Shown here piece by piece: positions 35,879 to 48,462 of a stretch of 64,000 nt of DNA. Position numbers and translations under genes: made by a program. Position 1 is the stretch's first letter. Each line of letters opens with the position of its first letter. This DNA is from Oehlia diaphana (Eukaryota; Glomeromycota; Glomeromycetes; Glomerales; Glomeraceae): assembly GCA_003833135.1 (NCBI GenBank), contig QZLH01000189.1, forward strand, positions 69,136-133,135, written 5' to 3'. The notes beneath the pieces are model-generated. The model was not told the DNA's origin and did not search any database. It worked only from the letters and a program-made list of their open reading frames with translations.

Positions 35879-36697
35879 ATGGCACGTCGTTTTGCAATTT
35901 CACCTCACGAATACATATCATTTCAAAAGTATGTAAACCATTCAATCAGTAAAAAATTGCCGGGACTAACTTATGTTAATGGATTTCATTCTGAAATGCA
36001 AAATTCTCGTAAAGTAACGCATTTAATAAATTTTTGCGTGAATAATAATTTAGATTTTTTAATATTTGATCATTATGCTCATGGATTATCTTCAGGTTCA
36101 TTCACAGATGTTTTTAATGTTACAATTGGTAGAATGTATAATGATCTTTGTAATATAATGAAACATGAAACTACAAATTCACAAATTTTAATTGGGTCAA
36201 GTATGGGATTTTGGTTATCTTTATTAGTCGCTTTAAAAGGGGAAGAGCAGTTAAGGAATAGAATAACTGGAATTATTGGGATTGCTCCTGCTATTAATTT
36301 TACTGAAAATATATTAAAAGAAGCTAAAGAAAAAGGATTATTCTTGGATGAATCAAATACATCACCTGATAGTTTTTATCATAGACAATCTAAATATTCA
36401 CCCACAGGAACTTATCCAATTTCATTTCATTTTCTTCAAGAAGCTCGAAATCATTTATTAGATCTTAAAAATATCAGAAATAAAATAAAGTTCCCAATTG
36501 TACTTTTACATGGTAAACTTGATCCAGATATCTCTTACGAGGAAACTTTAAAATTAGCTAGCACATTAAAAAGTGATTTTGTTGATAATGTAAAAACTAT
36601 ATTAATTCACAACGGAGACCATCGCTTATCAAAAGAACAAGATTTAAAGATATTAGATAAAGAAATTATACAAATGATTAGCAGATTTAATAATTAA
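35879..36697 (+). CDS. Alpha/beta-hydrolase, ABHD10-like serine esterase
   Basis: Single exon, 272 residues. Order of motifs follows ABHD10: PGLTYVNGFHSEM (oxyanion strand), FLIFDHYAHGLSSG, the nucleophile elbow LIGSSMGFW with Ser108, the SKYSPTGTYPISF and FLQEARNH stretch typical of ABHD10, then LLHGKLDPDISY with Asp215 or Asp217 and HNGDHRLS with His248. ABHD10 in animals is mitochondrial and acts as an acyl-glucuronide esterase and S-depalmitoylase; the substrate here is unknown. The N-terminus (MARRFAISPHEYISFQKY) is basic and could be a weak mitochondrial presequence. No introns. Confidence 0.88.
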   Translation: MARRFAISPHEYISFQKYVNHSISKKLPGLTYVNGFHSEMQNSRKVTHLINFCVNNNLDFLIFDHYAHGLSSGSFTDVFNVTIGRMYNDLCNIMKHETTNSQILIGSSMGFWLSLLVALKGEEQLRNRITGIIGIAPAINFTENILKEAKEKGLFLDESNTSPDSFYHRQSKYSPTGTYPISFHFLQEARNHLLDLKNIRNKIKFPIVLLHGKLDPDISYEETLKLASTLKSDFVDNVKTILIHNGDHRLSKEQDLKILDKEIIQMISRFNN

Positions 36698-37149
36698 ATT
36701 ACTATAATCAATTAAAAATATTTATTACTGATTTTATATGTACCACCATGTCTTTTTAACTTTCCATATAATTATAATAAATTTTAACATATTATTCCTG
36801 CAATAGATATTTATAAAAATTTCAAAAGTTATGATATGTGCTACAGTAGTGCATTTATTTACTGTACTATGATGGAATTTTTATGTATAATATGAAAATT
36901 TTTTCTTGCGACGAGATTAAACCATTGAGTTTTTTATTTCTATCGTATTACCGTGCCTAAAACTTAAAAGTGCTATTCCGTTTGTCTGTAAATGATCTGG
37001 TACTCATTCTGAACATTTTGATACCCTCCTAACCAGAATATTGATCATTATCTAAAAAGTCTTTTAGTTCCTCAAACTTTCTGATATCTCTTCGAAGATT
37101 GCGATATTGAATAATGCTATTAAGTATTTTCTGATACTGAATAATTACA
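36698..37149. other. Intergenic, nothing recognised
   Basis: AT-rich 3' flank of the hydrolase gene with no coding potential or repeat structure seen. The stretch 37000-37149 may be the upstream continuation of the transposase relic but carries no readable frame. Confidence 0.5.
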
Positions 37150-37407
37150 TTAAGCTATTATTACGTTCTCGCAGAGCATTTGTGTATAAACACCAAACAG
37201 AAGCCGTTTATGTCTGAATTGATCACGTTGATATTCAATCTGTAATAAATTCGCGTCGATTTCGTTTCTTTGATCAACTGCACCATCAATTAATTTTCCA
37301 TCATGATAAGCGTTATGGACTACTAAACAGGCGCAAATGATCCGACGAAATAGGATGAAAGTGCGTTCTATATTATTATTTATGTTGTCGTATATCAATC
37401 TTATCAC
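37150..37407 (-). pseudogene. Fragment of a DDE transposase (PIF/Harbinger-type C-terminus)
   Basis: The minus frame reads IERTFILFRRIICACLVVHN followed by AYHDGKLIDGAVDQRN. This resembles the end of the DDE catalytic domain of Harbinger/HARBI1-type transposases, where IE.TFG..K is followed by an IICACIVLHNF-type segment and a charged tail. The stretch between the two motifs is largely missing, the catalytic DDE residues are absent and there is no upstream exon, so it is a dead fragment. Assignment by eye. Confidence 0.45.
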
Positions 37408-37593
37408 TTTATCAAAATAAAATAAAATAAAAATATCAAATCTGAAGAGGATTAGCTGATTACGTAAGATTTATAAACAAGAAGGCATATACAGTAATTA
37501 CAGGAATAATAAAAGATTGTATATTTCAAGAATATTTCCGACCCTTTGCTTTAAAAATATTGTAGAGAAATTGATGATCTAAAGGTTAAGTTT

Positions 37594-37965
37594 TTAAATT
37601 TGCTTGTTAGGATTCAAATTATCTGAATCATTTTCTGCAGATTGTGTAAGTTGCCATTCATCCCTATAAAAGATATGATAAAGGTCAAAAATTATATGCA
37701 AAATTAATTTTTTAAAAAATTACCTTATGGTTTTTCCAAGATATCTTTCAATATGAGTTCTTATAACATAACTTGAACCGTGAACAATGTAATCATTTAT
37801 AAATGTAGACTGGCTTATATAGCTCCCATATTTATTAAAGAAACTAATATAATCTGGAAGAAGTGAACGAATCCTATGGCAATGATAGGGAGAGATAATA
37901 TCTGAAGGACATTCTGAAATTATCAACTCACTGACAACTTTAACGTAAATATATTTGGTATTCAT
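37594..37965 (-). CDS. Small hypothetical protein, two exons
   Basis: Not recognised. Exons 37965-37724 and 37663-37594 join through AG|G with canonical GT-AG ends and give 103 residues: MNTKYIYVKVVSELIISECP at the start, then HRIRSLLPDYISFFNKYGS, YVIRTHIERYLGKTIRDEWQ and an acidic/Asn C-terminal tail. No signal peptide, membrane span or known motif. The spliced frame and codon-like composition favour a real gene. The gap-flanking duplication begins about 70 bp upstream of its start. Confidence 0.5.
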
Positions 37966-38036
37966 ATTTGAGAAATTTTTAATAATATTAGGAAAGTTAT
38001 ATACTTGGAATTAGTCACGTGATTAGCTAATTTTAA

Positions 38037-38269
38037 CGTATAACTAATTATTAGTAATTGTTATGACTCACCCCCTCTATTTCGGTTGGGTTATAGAGGA
38101 GTTTTTAATTTTATTCTAGTCAGGGCTTGATTTATTGGGCGATGATACTACATTGTGGGTTTTTTTATAGTTTAGTTTACTATCCTAGTTTCAAAATTAT
38201 CAATGTACTCTCCTGGCTTACCTTAAAATAAATAAATTATGACTCAACCACATGAATATTTTCTTTACG
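38037..38269. repeat. Left copy of an identical 233-bp direct repeat bordering the gap
   Basis: The 233 bases ending at the first N are identical by eye to 38753-38985, which begins immediately after the last N. See the findings for the assembly-artefact reading. The repeat itself holds no gene. Confidence 0.95.
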
Positions 38270-38752
38270 NNNNNNNNNNNNNNNNNNNNNNNNNNNNNNN
38301 NNNNNNNNNNNNNNNNNNNNNNNNNNNNNNNNNNNNNNNNNNNNNNNNNNNNNNNNNNNNNNNNNNNNNNNNNNNNNNNNNNNNNNNNNNNNNNNNNNNN
38401 NNNNNNNNNNNNNNNNNNNNNNNNNNNNNNNNNNNNNNNNNNNNNNNNNNNNNNNNNNNNNNNNNNNNNNNNNNNNNNNNNNNNNNNNNNNNNNNNNNNN
38501 NNNNNNNNNNNNNNNNNNNNNNNNNNNNNNNNNNNNNNNNNNNNNNNNNNNNNNNNNNNNNNNNNNNNNNNNNNNNNNNNNNNNNNNNNNNNNNNNNNNN
38601 NNNNNNNNNNNNNNNNNNNNNNNNNNNNNNNNNNNNNNNNNNNNNNNNNNNNNNNNNNNNNNNNNNNNNNNNNNNNNNNNNNNNNNNNNNNNNNNNNNNN
38701 NNNNNNNNNNNNNNNNNNNNNNNNNNNNNNNNNNNNNNNNNNNNNNNNNNNN
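38270..38752. other. Assembly gap (483 N)
   Basis: Unknown bases; no annotation possible. The open frames that appear to cross it are artefacts of N. Confidence 0.99.
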
Positions 38753-38985
38753 CGTATAACTAATTATTAGTAATTGTTATGACTCACCCCCTCTATTTCG
38801 GTTGGGTTATAGAGGAGTTTTTAATTTTATTCTAGTCAGGGCTTGATTTATTGGGCGATGATACTACATTGTGGGTTTTTTTATAGTTTAGTTTACTATC
38901 CTAGTTTCAAAATTATCAATGTACTCTCCTGGCTTACCTTAAAATAAATAAATTATGACTCAACCACATGAATATTTTCTTTACG
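38753..38985. repeat. Right copy of the identical 233-bp direct repeat
   Basis: Starts exactly at the end of the gap and repeats 38037-38269 base for base by eye; beyond it, 38986-39157 is unique AT-rich sequence leading to the 3' end of the lipase gene. Confidence 0.95.
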
Positions 38986-39157
38986 AATAATTTAGAAATT
39001 TGTATTTTATATTTATTAAAACGTCCTTAAATATAAATTATGAATAATCACAATAATATTTGAAAAATAAAACTAACTTAAAATGAGTCAAGTGATATGT
39101 AATTTCAAAAATATACTGAATTCACATATTGTTCGCATATAAAATATTTACATTTCT

Positions 39158-42100
39158 TTACATATGACCACTTCTTGACATCCATTTTCCCATTCTACCT
39201 CCTTCATCATTAACAACTTCAGATTCAGCAACTTTTTTCCATTTCTTCAATAATGTATTACCCTTGTCTCCATCATCTTTTTCATTCAACTTCCTTAATA
39301 AAAATTTTGTTACCCCTTTGAATTTTTTATCATATCTATCAGGAAAGTGATGAAATAACCAATTCTTACGTAAACTTATATCTGTAAATAATTCAGGCCT
39401 AGATTTTTCACATACAATATCTTTCGTATAGAATGCTATTGAAGATTTAATGTGTGATCTATGAAATCCTTTATATAAAAAATATATTGTACCAGGTATA
39501 TATAGTTTTTGTGCAGATGAATTGGTCTTTAATGCTGTTCGATAATCATCAATTGAAGTTAAGATTTTAGCCAATTTGTCTTTTGAACTTAACTGTAGTT
39601 AAACAATTATAAATGTTAGTAAAAAGTTGAAACAAAAAAAAAAATTTTTTTTTTTAATACGAACCTTTTTGTATTTCTCATTTTTCAATTCACTAGCAGC
39701 AAATTTAACTAACTCTTTAAAATCCATTAAATTTCCATAACTCAATCGTGGTATAACATCATTCTCATTAACAAAATTATCAATGCAACTTTCAGTTTCA
39801 GCTCTACAAGCTAATTCTAAAGAACAACAAGGTGCCGTAGCAAAGTTCCATGCATGTATATCAATTCCTTGTTCGATTAAATCTTTACATTTGTCTCTTA
39901 ACAATAATGTAACTACTGATGAAACTGCGGCTCCCAATGAATGTCCAATAATTTGTATCGCATTTGACTTAAATTTTTTTACGGCTTCTCTAATATCATC
40001 CAGTGAATGATTTACTAAGTATTGTGCACTACGCAATACTCCTCTGTGAACAAACCCTCCATTCCAAGGTTCATAATGTGCTAATGCATCCGTAATCACA
40101 TCTGTAACATTCTAAATGCGAAAAGGAGTATTAAAATTTCAGGAGTTAAATTGAGATGGAAATTTTTAAATTTCAACTTACCATCGTTCCTCTAATCGAT
40201 ATGATTATTGAGTTAGTCTCTGGATCATGAATTACCATGTAATTAGGAACGGATACGGCTTTTTGACCATATTCCCAGCAAATAATATCATCTTTTTCAA
40301 GCGAAAAGAATTCTTGGACAGCTTTACGGTCTGAATTTATTCTAATTGCATCTATAAAAAAAAATTAGAATCAAATTGGCATATACAATAGAATTAATAA
40401 AAACAGACTTACTTAAGGGAGCCATATTATGACCATATCCAAACCAATGAAATAAAAAAGATCCCTAATGTATATACAGAACAATATTTATTTATTATTT
40501 TGCAAGTAGATCCTTTTGTATAACTTAAATTACCTACATATGAAGCCATAGAATATTTTAAATATTTTTGAGCGGTTTGAATTCTTTCTATATCATGATA
40601 TAAACATCCTGTCACTTGACTTTTATAAAAGAAAATAATTAATTCGTTAATCTTCATAACAGAAAGTAAAATATTAATTTTTAAACCTACTTTGGCTTTT
40701 GAGAATAGTATTTTTCCAATAACATATAAGCTTTCAAGAACTCCAATTTACTCAATCTCCATCCATGATCAAAGAAAGCATGATACAACACAGTGATCTC
40801 TTTAATAGCATCCCTTGTCTCTTGATTTAATACCCTATCAAGTATGCCTAAAGGCCTAGTTTCAGGATGCGTTATATTCGCAAATTCTCCTTCATCGGCT
40901 TCCTCTATCTCACTTGATACTTCTTGATCTACGATTCCTCTCGTGTTTGCTATTACTGGAGGTAATAATTGTCTATTTTGATCGTTGTTACTGCTTGAAA
41001 GCAAAGCTGGTGCTGTTTTTGAACGGGTCACAACAGGTTTTGGTTGGCTTGAAGGTTTTGGAGAAAGAAGCGGTGGATCATTTTGAAAGTGAAATTTTAT
41101 CGCAATATCTATTGTACCAATTTTCTGAGGATGTGGATCACCACTAAGTTCCAATGGAAAATTTCTGTAAAACAAAATAGTTTGACATCAATTTTTTATA
41201 AGGAAATTTTTAAACATTTTCAAGTGATATTTACCCTTCAAAATCCTTTTGATTCAAAATCGAATCTTTTAAAGCACTTAGTCTGACAATTACTCTTCCT
41301 AATTTTTTTTTTGCGTACAAAAAACTAGCATGTTCATAAACATCAATTTTTAAGGCATCAAATACAAAAGAATGATAATCAAAAGGGAATAAAAACATTT
41401 TCTTTAATTGTTCTTGATATGATGAACTTGGTTTTGTGTGATGTGTAACTGAATGAATAACTAATCTTATTGATGTTTTTGCTTTGGAATTTGGTGATCG
41501 CGGTGGGTTAAAATCTAATTTTGTTATACGAACCAACATGTTATCTAAAGAAGAGAGGAGAAAGATTTGGAAATTTAAAAAACCTTAAATATTTCGATTT
41601 ATTAAAGAATACGCAATTAAAAGAAAAATTAATAATACCTGGTAATGCATCACCAGACACTAAATACAAAGAAAAAAGTTAATAATTAATATTGGATGCA
41701 CAATTAATTAATTTTTGAACCTTAACGAAGTAATTAAGAAAAACATACATAACGAATCTTCGTTTGGTTCCTGAGGTTTAGGGGATGCTTGTTCTTGTAT
41801 AATAATAAATGATATAATTTTTTTAAAAAGTGACTTTTAAAGCAAAATAGCAGAAAAATAAATTAATTACCTTGATTACATTGGTTTTTATTAGGGAAAA
41901 GAACTTGTGGAGACGTATCGATTTCTTCCGGCACTTTTTTAAGTGAATATGAGAAAAAAATAATGAAAATGAAAAATGAAATCATAATAATGTTTTTAGA
42001 ATCATTTCAAAAAATTAAAATCTTACATTTCCTCAATCTCTCGTTTTCATTATTATCAAATCCAAAATTATTTGATTTCAAATTATTGTCATTTTTTATC

Positions 42101-42852
42101 AAAATTCCCCTATTATCGTCAACACTAGAATCACTTTTATTCACGCTAGGAAACAAATTATAAAGCCTTCTACTATTATAAGTTCCTGAATCTTTAATTT
42201 GATTTTCTTTTTTCCATTGCTGAATATTAATATTATTATTTATTCTAGAATATTGTAAAGAACTATTTCTTGTTGTCTTAAAAGAGTTCCTAATAAAACT
42301 ACCAGAGTTCCTATAAGAATTTCTGAGGGATTGTGATTTCATTGTAATTAAATTAACATTTGAACTCCAATCAAACTCTTTCCATACTTTTTCTAAATCA
42401 TTTTCCTTTTGATCACTCTTATCAGATGATATCATAGATTCTGGTTCTTCAGATAAAACTTGCTGCTCTTCTTCTTCATCAGAATCATCGGTAGTAGCAT
42501 CTGATTCAAATTCTACTTCCTCGGCTACTTTTTGTTTAAATAGAGAATTTTTATCTTTTTTTAATTTATTAGCAATTTCCCTTGGTAAATGCAATGTACT
42601 GATCTGATCTTGAGATCTTGCTAATTCGTCGACGTGTTTTTCTAATTCATTAATCATTAATTGTGTTTCAGGGTTAAAGTATGTGTCGTAATTTATAGAT
42701 GAACGTGAACTAGCATTAGATAATCTTTTATTTCTATTAAAAATATTGTCTACTTGTAAATTATCTTCAAAATAATCCGTAGTATCATTTTTATTATCAT
42801 TGGATAGACTTCTAGCTAAGTTTATTGTTTCTTTCGAAGCAGCCATGAGCAT
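39158..42852 (-). CDS. C2-domain plus class-3 lipase (diacylglycerol-lipase-like)
   Basis: Eleven exons, 42852-42027, 41933-41871, 41793-41749, 41659-41639, 41544-41235, 41164-40691, 40619-40538, 40464-40413, 40351-40182, 40111-39665 and 39592-39158, give about 974 residues. The N-terminal 280 residues are disordered, Ser/Asn-rich and acidic. A C2-like beta-sandwich follows (MLVRITKLDFNPPRSPNS to IGTIDIAIKFHFQ), suggesting calcium- or phospholipid-dependent membrane binding. The lipase part has YMVIHDPETNSIIISIRGT (oxyanion region), the nucleophile IIGHSLGAAV, NFATAPCCS, NENDVIPRLSYG (catalytic Asp) and LFHHFPDRYD (candidate His). This is the class-3/DAGL arrangement, releasing fatty acid from diacylglycerol, but without membrane spans. 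Head to head with SEC8. Confidence 0.88.
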
Positions 42853-43289
42853 TCCAGGTAGTAAAAATTCTAGGCTTTTTGTGTTTTATTTTGTCTAAAA
42901 TAGAATTTTCTTGATAATAAACCAGTTATAACCAGAAAACTGAATAAATAATTTCTAAATAATTATACAATAAATTATACTACACAAAATATTCAAATTT
43001 TCCTCGAAAGCGAAAAAAAGGAAGGAAATAAATATTTTAAACGGAATAATTTTCTTTTAATAAGATTTTATTTTTATTGTTAGTAAATTTTGTATTGTAT
43101 TATTATATATTTTAGGTAATTGGCTGTAGGAGCACGCTCTTGAAAAAAATAACTGCATTTCTGATTTGTGTAATCGTAACACGATCATCTAATATATATA
43201 GTATTGAAGACCGAAAATAACCGAAATGATGTTTAACTTATTTTTTAAATTTGGAAAATAATTAAAATAATTAATTTAATGGTTTTATT
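42853..43289. promoter_or_regulatory. 437-bp divergent intergenic region (lipase / SEC8 promoters)
   Basis: AT-rich interval between two divergent start codons; it must carry both promoters. No distinct motif stands out apart from T-runs and a TATATATAG-like stretch near 43193. Confidence 0.45.
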
Positions 43290-46200
43290 ATGATGTCTGA
43301 TTATAATAATTATAATGGTGATGGTAATAGATACGAAGATTGGGGGGCATTAAACGCAAATGATAGAAATGTCCAAAATGATAGTTTCCGAGAGATGGAA
43401 AGTAAGCCAAAAGATTCATTTTAGTATTGATTTTAATTAAATTATTTTTATTTTTTTTATTTTATTTTTTTTTTTGATCATTAATTTTTTTTTTTCAGAT
43501 GTCATGCGACAGATCAAAGAAAAATGGGATTTCATGATAAATGAAGATGTAAGTAATTAAATGTTTGCTGAATTTGTTTATTTGATTATTTTTTAACAAG
43601 TGAATACTTTTGATAGTTTAATCCTGTTCCTCTTGCTTTGGAATTACTTGATGGTAGTTCACTTGGCAAGGATTACGGAGTGTTTAAACAAATGAACAGC
43701 AATTTAGATAAAGCTCTTCAATATATTGTTGATGGTATTGATTAAGATAATTGAACTTTATTGTTTACAATTTTAAAGTATTTTAATAAACTATTTTTAT
43801 TTTAGATTATTATCAAGGGTTTAACAGCTCAATTGGTACATTTGGAGGAGTTATCCATAATATTGGAGGTAAGTTTATCTTGGGATTATCTGGTTTTATT
43901 CATCTTTCTAACTTTATATAAACAATACTAGATTCTCAGGAAAGAGTAAGAGATATGAAGACACAACTTAAAGTATGTAAAGAATCATTGATGTCAAAAC
44001 GTTCAGATCTTCTTCAATTGTGGTTTCGTAGTCAACAATATAAAGAGATGATACGTATATTAGATCAAATGTGAGTATGTTTAAATTGATTCTTTAAAAA
44101 AGAAAAAATGAAACTTTATAAAAAATTTTTTCTCCCATTATTGTAGCGAAGAGTTTAAGGAAATACCAGAAAAATTGGAAGCTTTATTAAGAGAAAAGCA
44201 TTTTTTAACAGCTTCTAAAATGTTATTGGATGCAATAAAAACCTTAGGAAAAAAAGAAATGGCTGGAATCGGAGCTTTATCGGATTTAAGAAGATACCTT
44301 AAGTCACAACAAAGTGTAATTAATTGTAATATGATGATCTTACGTAATATTTAAATTCGTAAATAATATTATTTTTGTTCATTAGTCACTTCACGAACTT
44401 TTGATTGAGGAGTTACACAATCATTTATATCTAAAAAATTCATATTGTGATAGTAAATGGGTAAAGTACATTAAGGATCAGAAATCATGTATGTAATCTT
44501 CTCTTACTTTTTAATATATATATTTGAATTATTAAAGTATATTTATTATTATAGTGCCTTCATCGCTCATGGAATGGAATTCCGGAAAGGAATTCCGCAA
44601 GGTAAGTTATATTACATCAAAGAATAAAAAGAATTTACAAGGTAAGCAAATAATTCTAGATTGTTATTTGAATTTATATTACTGGCTAATATTTTAACAA
44701 ATTATAGTCGATACTGCTATTGTTACAAGCGTACCACTTAGCCCTAGATCGCCTAAACCCTTTAGCACTGTAAATCTTAATGATGAAGATGAAAGAGTAG
44801 GTATATTATACTGCATATAAAAAAATTAGCTATTTTTATTAATTTTTATTCATAATACATACGTATAGATTACAGAAAACACTGATATAAATCCTGAAAC
44901 CGACTCATTTTATTACATGGAAATTTTAATGGAATCTCTTGCTACTTTAGGAAAATTACCACAAGCGCTTGAAGTAATATTAATTTATTTTATAATTGTG
45001 TTCATTATAAATACATATATTAAACTTTGTTGGTATTTTAGACCATAACACAAAGAATTCCAATAGAATTATATCAATTAGTTGATAAGACAGTTGCTGA
45101 AGTGGAAGAAAGGTATTAATTAAATCAGAGATTCTATATTTATAATATTAAATTTACAATTATATAATTTTCTATTTAGGAATTCGGATATTTATAGCCA
45201 AAAATCGAAGAATGATGATATAATAGATATATTTACGTTAGATTCTCCGGAAAATGATTCACAAATGGAAATATTAAGAGACCTACTTTGGACTACATAT
45301 TCTAAATTAGATGCGGTACTACAAGGGCATAGGTTTATTCTTGACATTGTAGAAAGGATTAGCAAGGTTAAAAATTGCTATTTTATTTTGATTTTACGTA
45401 CATTAAAATTTTACCGTATAATAATTGTTTTCTATTTGTTTATAGAGACCAGAATATGCAAAGGTTACAGATGGTTAATATAAATTTAGATTAATTTATT
45501 CATTTATGTAAAACTTTTACAGTATTAATGGTTAATTTTTTCATTTAGAGTCACGAAAGGTTAGAGTTTACCCTTTCGTTGAAATTTGGAAACCTGTACA
45601 AAGTGAGGTAAATGTTTATTGAATTAATATTCTACAGAATTTTTTTATAAATTATATTTTATTAATTACTTGACGAAAATTACTTTTAATCATTAAAGGT
45701 ACGAACTCTTTTACGTGATTATATTACAGAAGACGAGAGAGAGTCTGTTTCGGAAAATAATCCTGAGGCTTCGTTTCAAGATATGATTAAAGATAAGCGG
45801 GCTCGTGACTCTTCTAAAGTTTGTATCATTTATAATTAGAAAATTCTTTTGTAATAAATAAGGTTGCTCATCTATATGTTTTTTTGAACAGCAATTATTT
45901 AGATTTGGAGATTCAGTACCAAATAAAGAGTTAGATAAATATTATGAACAGGATGTTTCGACAGTACTTAAAGAATCATTACCAGAAGTGTTTACAAAAG
46001 TACCGGATGAAAGACAATTATCAGTATTCGTAGTTGATAGATTTGCAAATACAAATATGACAGCAGGGCATAGGCTTGTTGTTAAGCCTGATGCATTTAA
46101 TGTATCAGTTTTATTTAAACCAACTCTTGCGTTTTTAGATAAAGTTAAAACCATTATACCACCTAGGTAGGTTTTTTTTTCTTAAAAAAAAAAATTACTT

Positions 46201-48462
46201 GTTTGTCATAAATCTATTAATGTATGGAATAATGTATTTAGTGCGCAACATTCTTCTGTGGATTTCACAACTTTCTTGGACGACTTTGTATTTAATGTAT
46301 TCTTACCACAGATTGGCGATAAAATATTTGAATTATTTCGTCAAGCCACAACTGGTAATTTAATTTATTCCTGAATTCCAATTAAAATATGCTGAAGTGG
46401 CTAAATTTTTTGTGCAAAACAGGTTCAGATGCATTCCAAGAAGATCCAAATTACAAAACTTATTCTACATTGCCCGTTGTCAAAGTAAATTTGATATTAA
46501 TAAATATTTTTTTTTTGAATTTTTATATCTATATCAGGACATAATTTTTGGTTAATTTTCTTTTAGAGCGCATCTTCATTAATGATGATTATAGAAAGTC
46601 TTTGTGCTATGCTTCATACTATGGCAAGCCACAAAGAAGAATATAATAAAATGATCATTTCTCTACTTACACGATATTATGTAAAGTGTTTTGAGCAATA
46701 TCAAGGTAAATTACCTAAATATGAAAATAATTTTTTTTTTAAAAAAAAAGTTCACTAAAATTATATTTATTTACTTTTGGGTGAAATATAGCAATTGTAT
46801 CAAAGAATAAAGGTGATGCAAATGTAAAAGATGATGCAAATAATCAGGGAATTAGTGCCATTTGGGTACAACAAGATCAATTATCTGAAGTTCTAGGACA
46901 ATATCCCTACCTTGCTGAAGATAGTGCTAGAAATCGAAGAAAAAGGAAAATGTTTTGTGATAAGGTTTGTATTATCAAAATTATTCTTTTTGATTGTATA
47001 TTAATTTGATTTGTTAAATACTTTTTTTTTTATGTTGTTAATTTAGGAAACAAGAATTGAAATGAATTTTAAGAAGAATCGAGAGATTAGCGCAGGACAA
47101 TTAATCACTGAGAATAAGAAATTAACAGCTTTATCAAATCTTTACCATAGTTTGGTGAGGAGTGAAATTTCGTGGTTTAATATGTGAAACAATTTACTAA
47201 TATTATTTAATACAATCAGAAATGGTTTGTCGCCAAAATTTGGGAACTTCGCGGTAGAGATTCTAAACCGAAACCGATAAGCTCAAAAATGGATGATGGA
47301 AATTTGGTAAATAAGAATCATTAGAAATACTAATTTTATATAATAAATGATATTGACTTTTTCTTGTAATTTAGGCTAAATTAAGTCGTCGTTGGTCATT
47401 ATATGGTGGTGTTAATGTTAATGCACATGCTATTGCTAAAGAGAATGAAAAGAAAAAAGAAATCGATGAAGAAAAAGAGTGTAGTTTACCGTTAACAGGA
47501 GAAATGGCAAAGTATGATTAATTAATTGAAAATTTTAATATTATTTTGGATAAACTTTTAATTCATGTGAATTTTAGTCGATTTGATGCATTGTTGGCTA
47601 CTTTTCAACAATTGGCGGAACAATCCTTGTTTACCTTGAGAGTTGAATTGCGATGCCATACATTACATTATGTTGATAAAGCAATGCGGGAGGTGAGTTT
47701 CGTTGAGATATTTGATTTATTTTAATAAGATAATTGTAACGAATTTATTTTTGTTATATGATTGTAGGGTAATTATCAACTTGAATATGAAGCATATGAA
47801 CCTGATCCATTTGTTTTAACACTTAATACAGATGTGGTAAAATATGATGAGAGTATTGTATCTCATTTACCAGCTAAAGAACACAAGTAAGATTCTTAGA
47901 ACCTATTTAATAAATTTCTTTTTTTTCAATAAAATTTTTTTATTTTAATTTTTTTCTCTCTGATAGATTTATATTCGAAGGACTTGATTCATTGATGGAA
48001 CATGTGTTAGTGAATAATGCAACTTACACTAGAAATTTGAATAAAAATGGTGTCATGAAAATGACACGTAACATACTTGCATTACAACAAAATTTGAAAA
48101 ATATTGTTGAAACACCGGGAGAAATTTCTTTGGAAAGAGCCAGAAGATATTACGAAATGTTTAACATGGGACCTGTCGTACGTATACTTAATCTTTCACT
48201 AAGAATACAATGTTAAGTTTTTATCAATTAAATATTTGTTTTATTTATTTATTTATTTTAGAATATGTTGAATCAGATTAGAGAACAAGGAGCTATATAT
48301 TCTTTTGAAGAGTATAAAATCATGTTGGAAATTATGTATAAAATTGACCCAGCAGAAGATCAAACTGTACCTACTCCTCGTGCCGAAAATCCATCCTCCA
48401 ATAGAAGATTGTATAACGAAAATCTTTTGGAATTAAATGAATTAATGCTTGATTTTCTTTAA
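43290..48462 (+). CDS. SEC8: Exocyst complex subunit Sec8 (EXOC4)
   Basis: Twenty-seven exons join in frame to about 1079 residues: 43290-43401, 43499-43548, 43617-43734, 43806-43868, 43932-44070, 44147-44315, 44386-44488, 44555-44641, 44708-44796, 44869-44973, 45042-45112, 45180-45366, 45446-45473, 45549-45607, 45699-45818, 45892-46166, 46242-46354, 46423-46484, 46567-46705, 46792-46964, 47047-47154, 47220-47306, 47375-47511, 47578-47692, 47768-47886, 47967-48177, 48262-48462. Sec8 is a rod-like subunit of the exocyst, which tethers secretory vesicles to the plasma membrane. The conserved N-terminal module is clear: WDFMINEDFNPVPLALELLD, SSLGKDYGVF, KESLMSKRSDLLQLWF, EIPEKLEALLREKHFL, SKMLLDAIKTL, ALSDLRRYLKSQQ and LIEELHNHLYLK. 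Later landmarks include LLWTTYSKLDAVLQGHRFI and the C-terminal RARRYYEMFNMGP with LNELMLDFL. Confidence 0.93.

Noticed and set aside
38239..38770. Two open frames across the gap
   Set aside because: They consist almost entirely of N and have no evidential value.
45942..46154. 70-codon minus frame
   Set aside because: Antisense shadow of the SEC8 exon 45892-46166.
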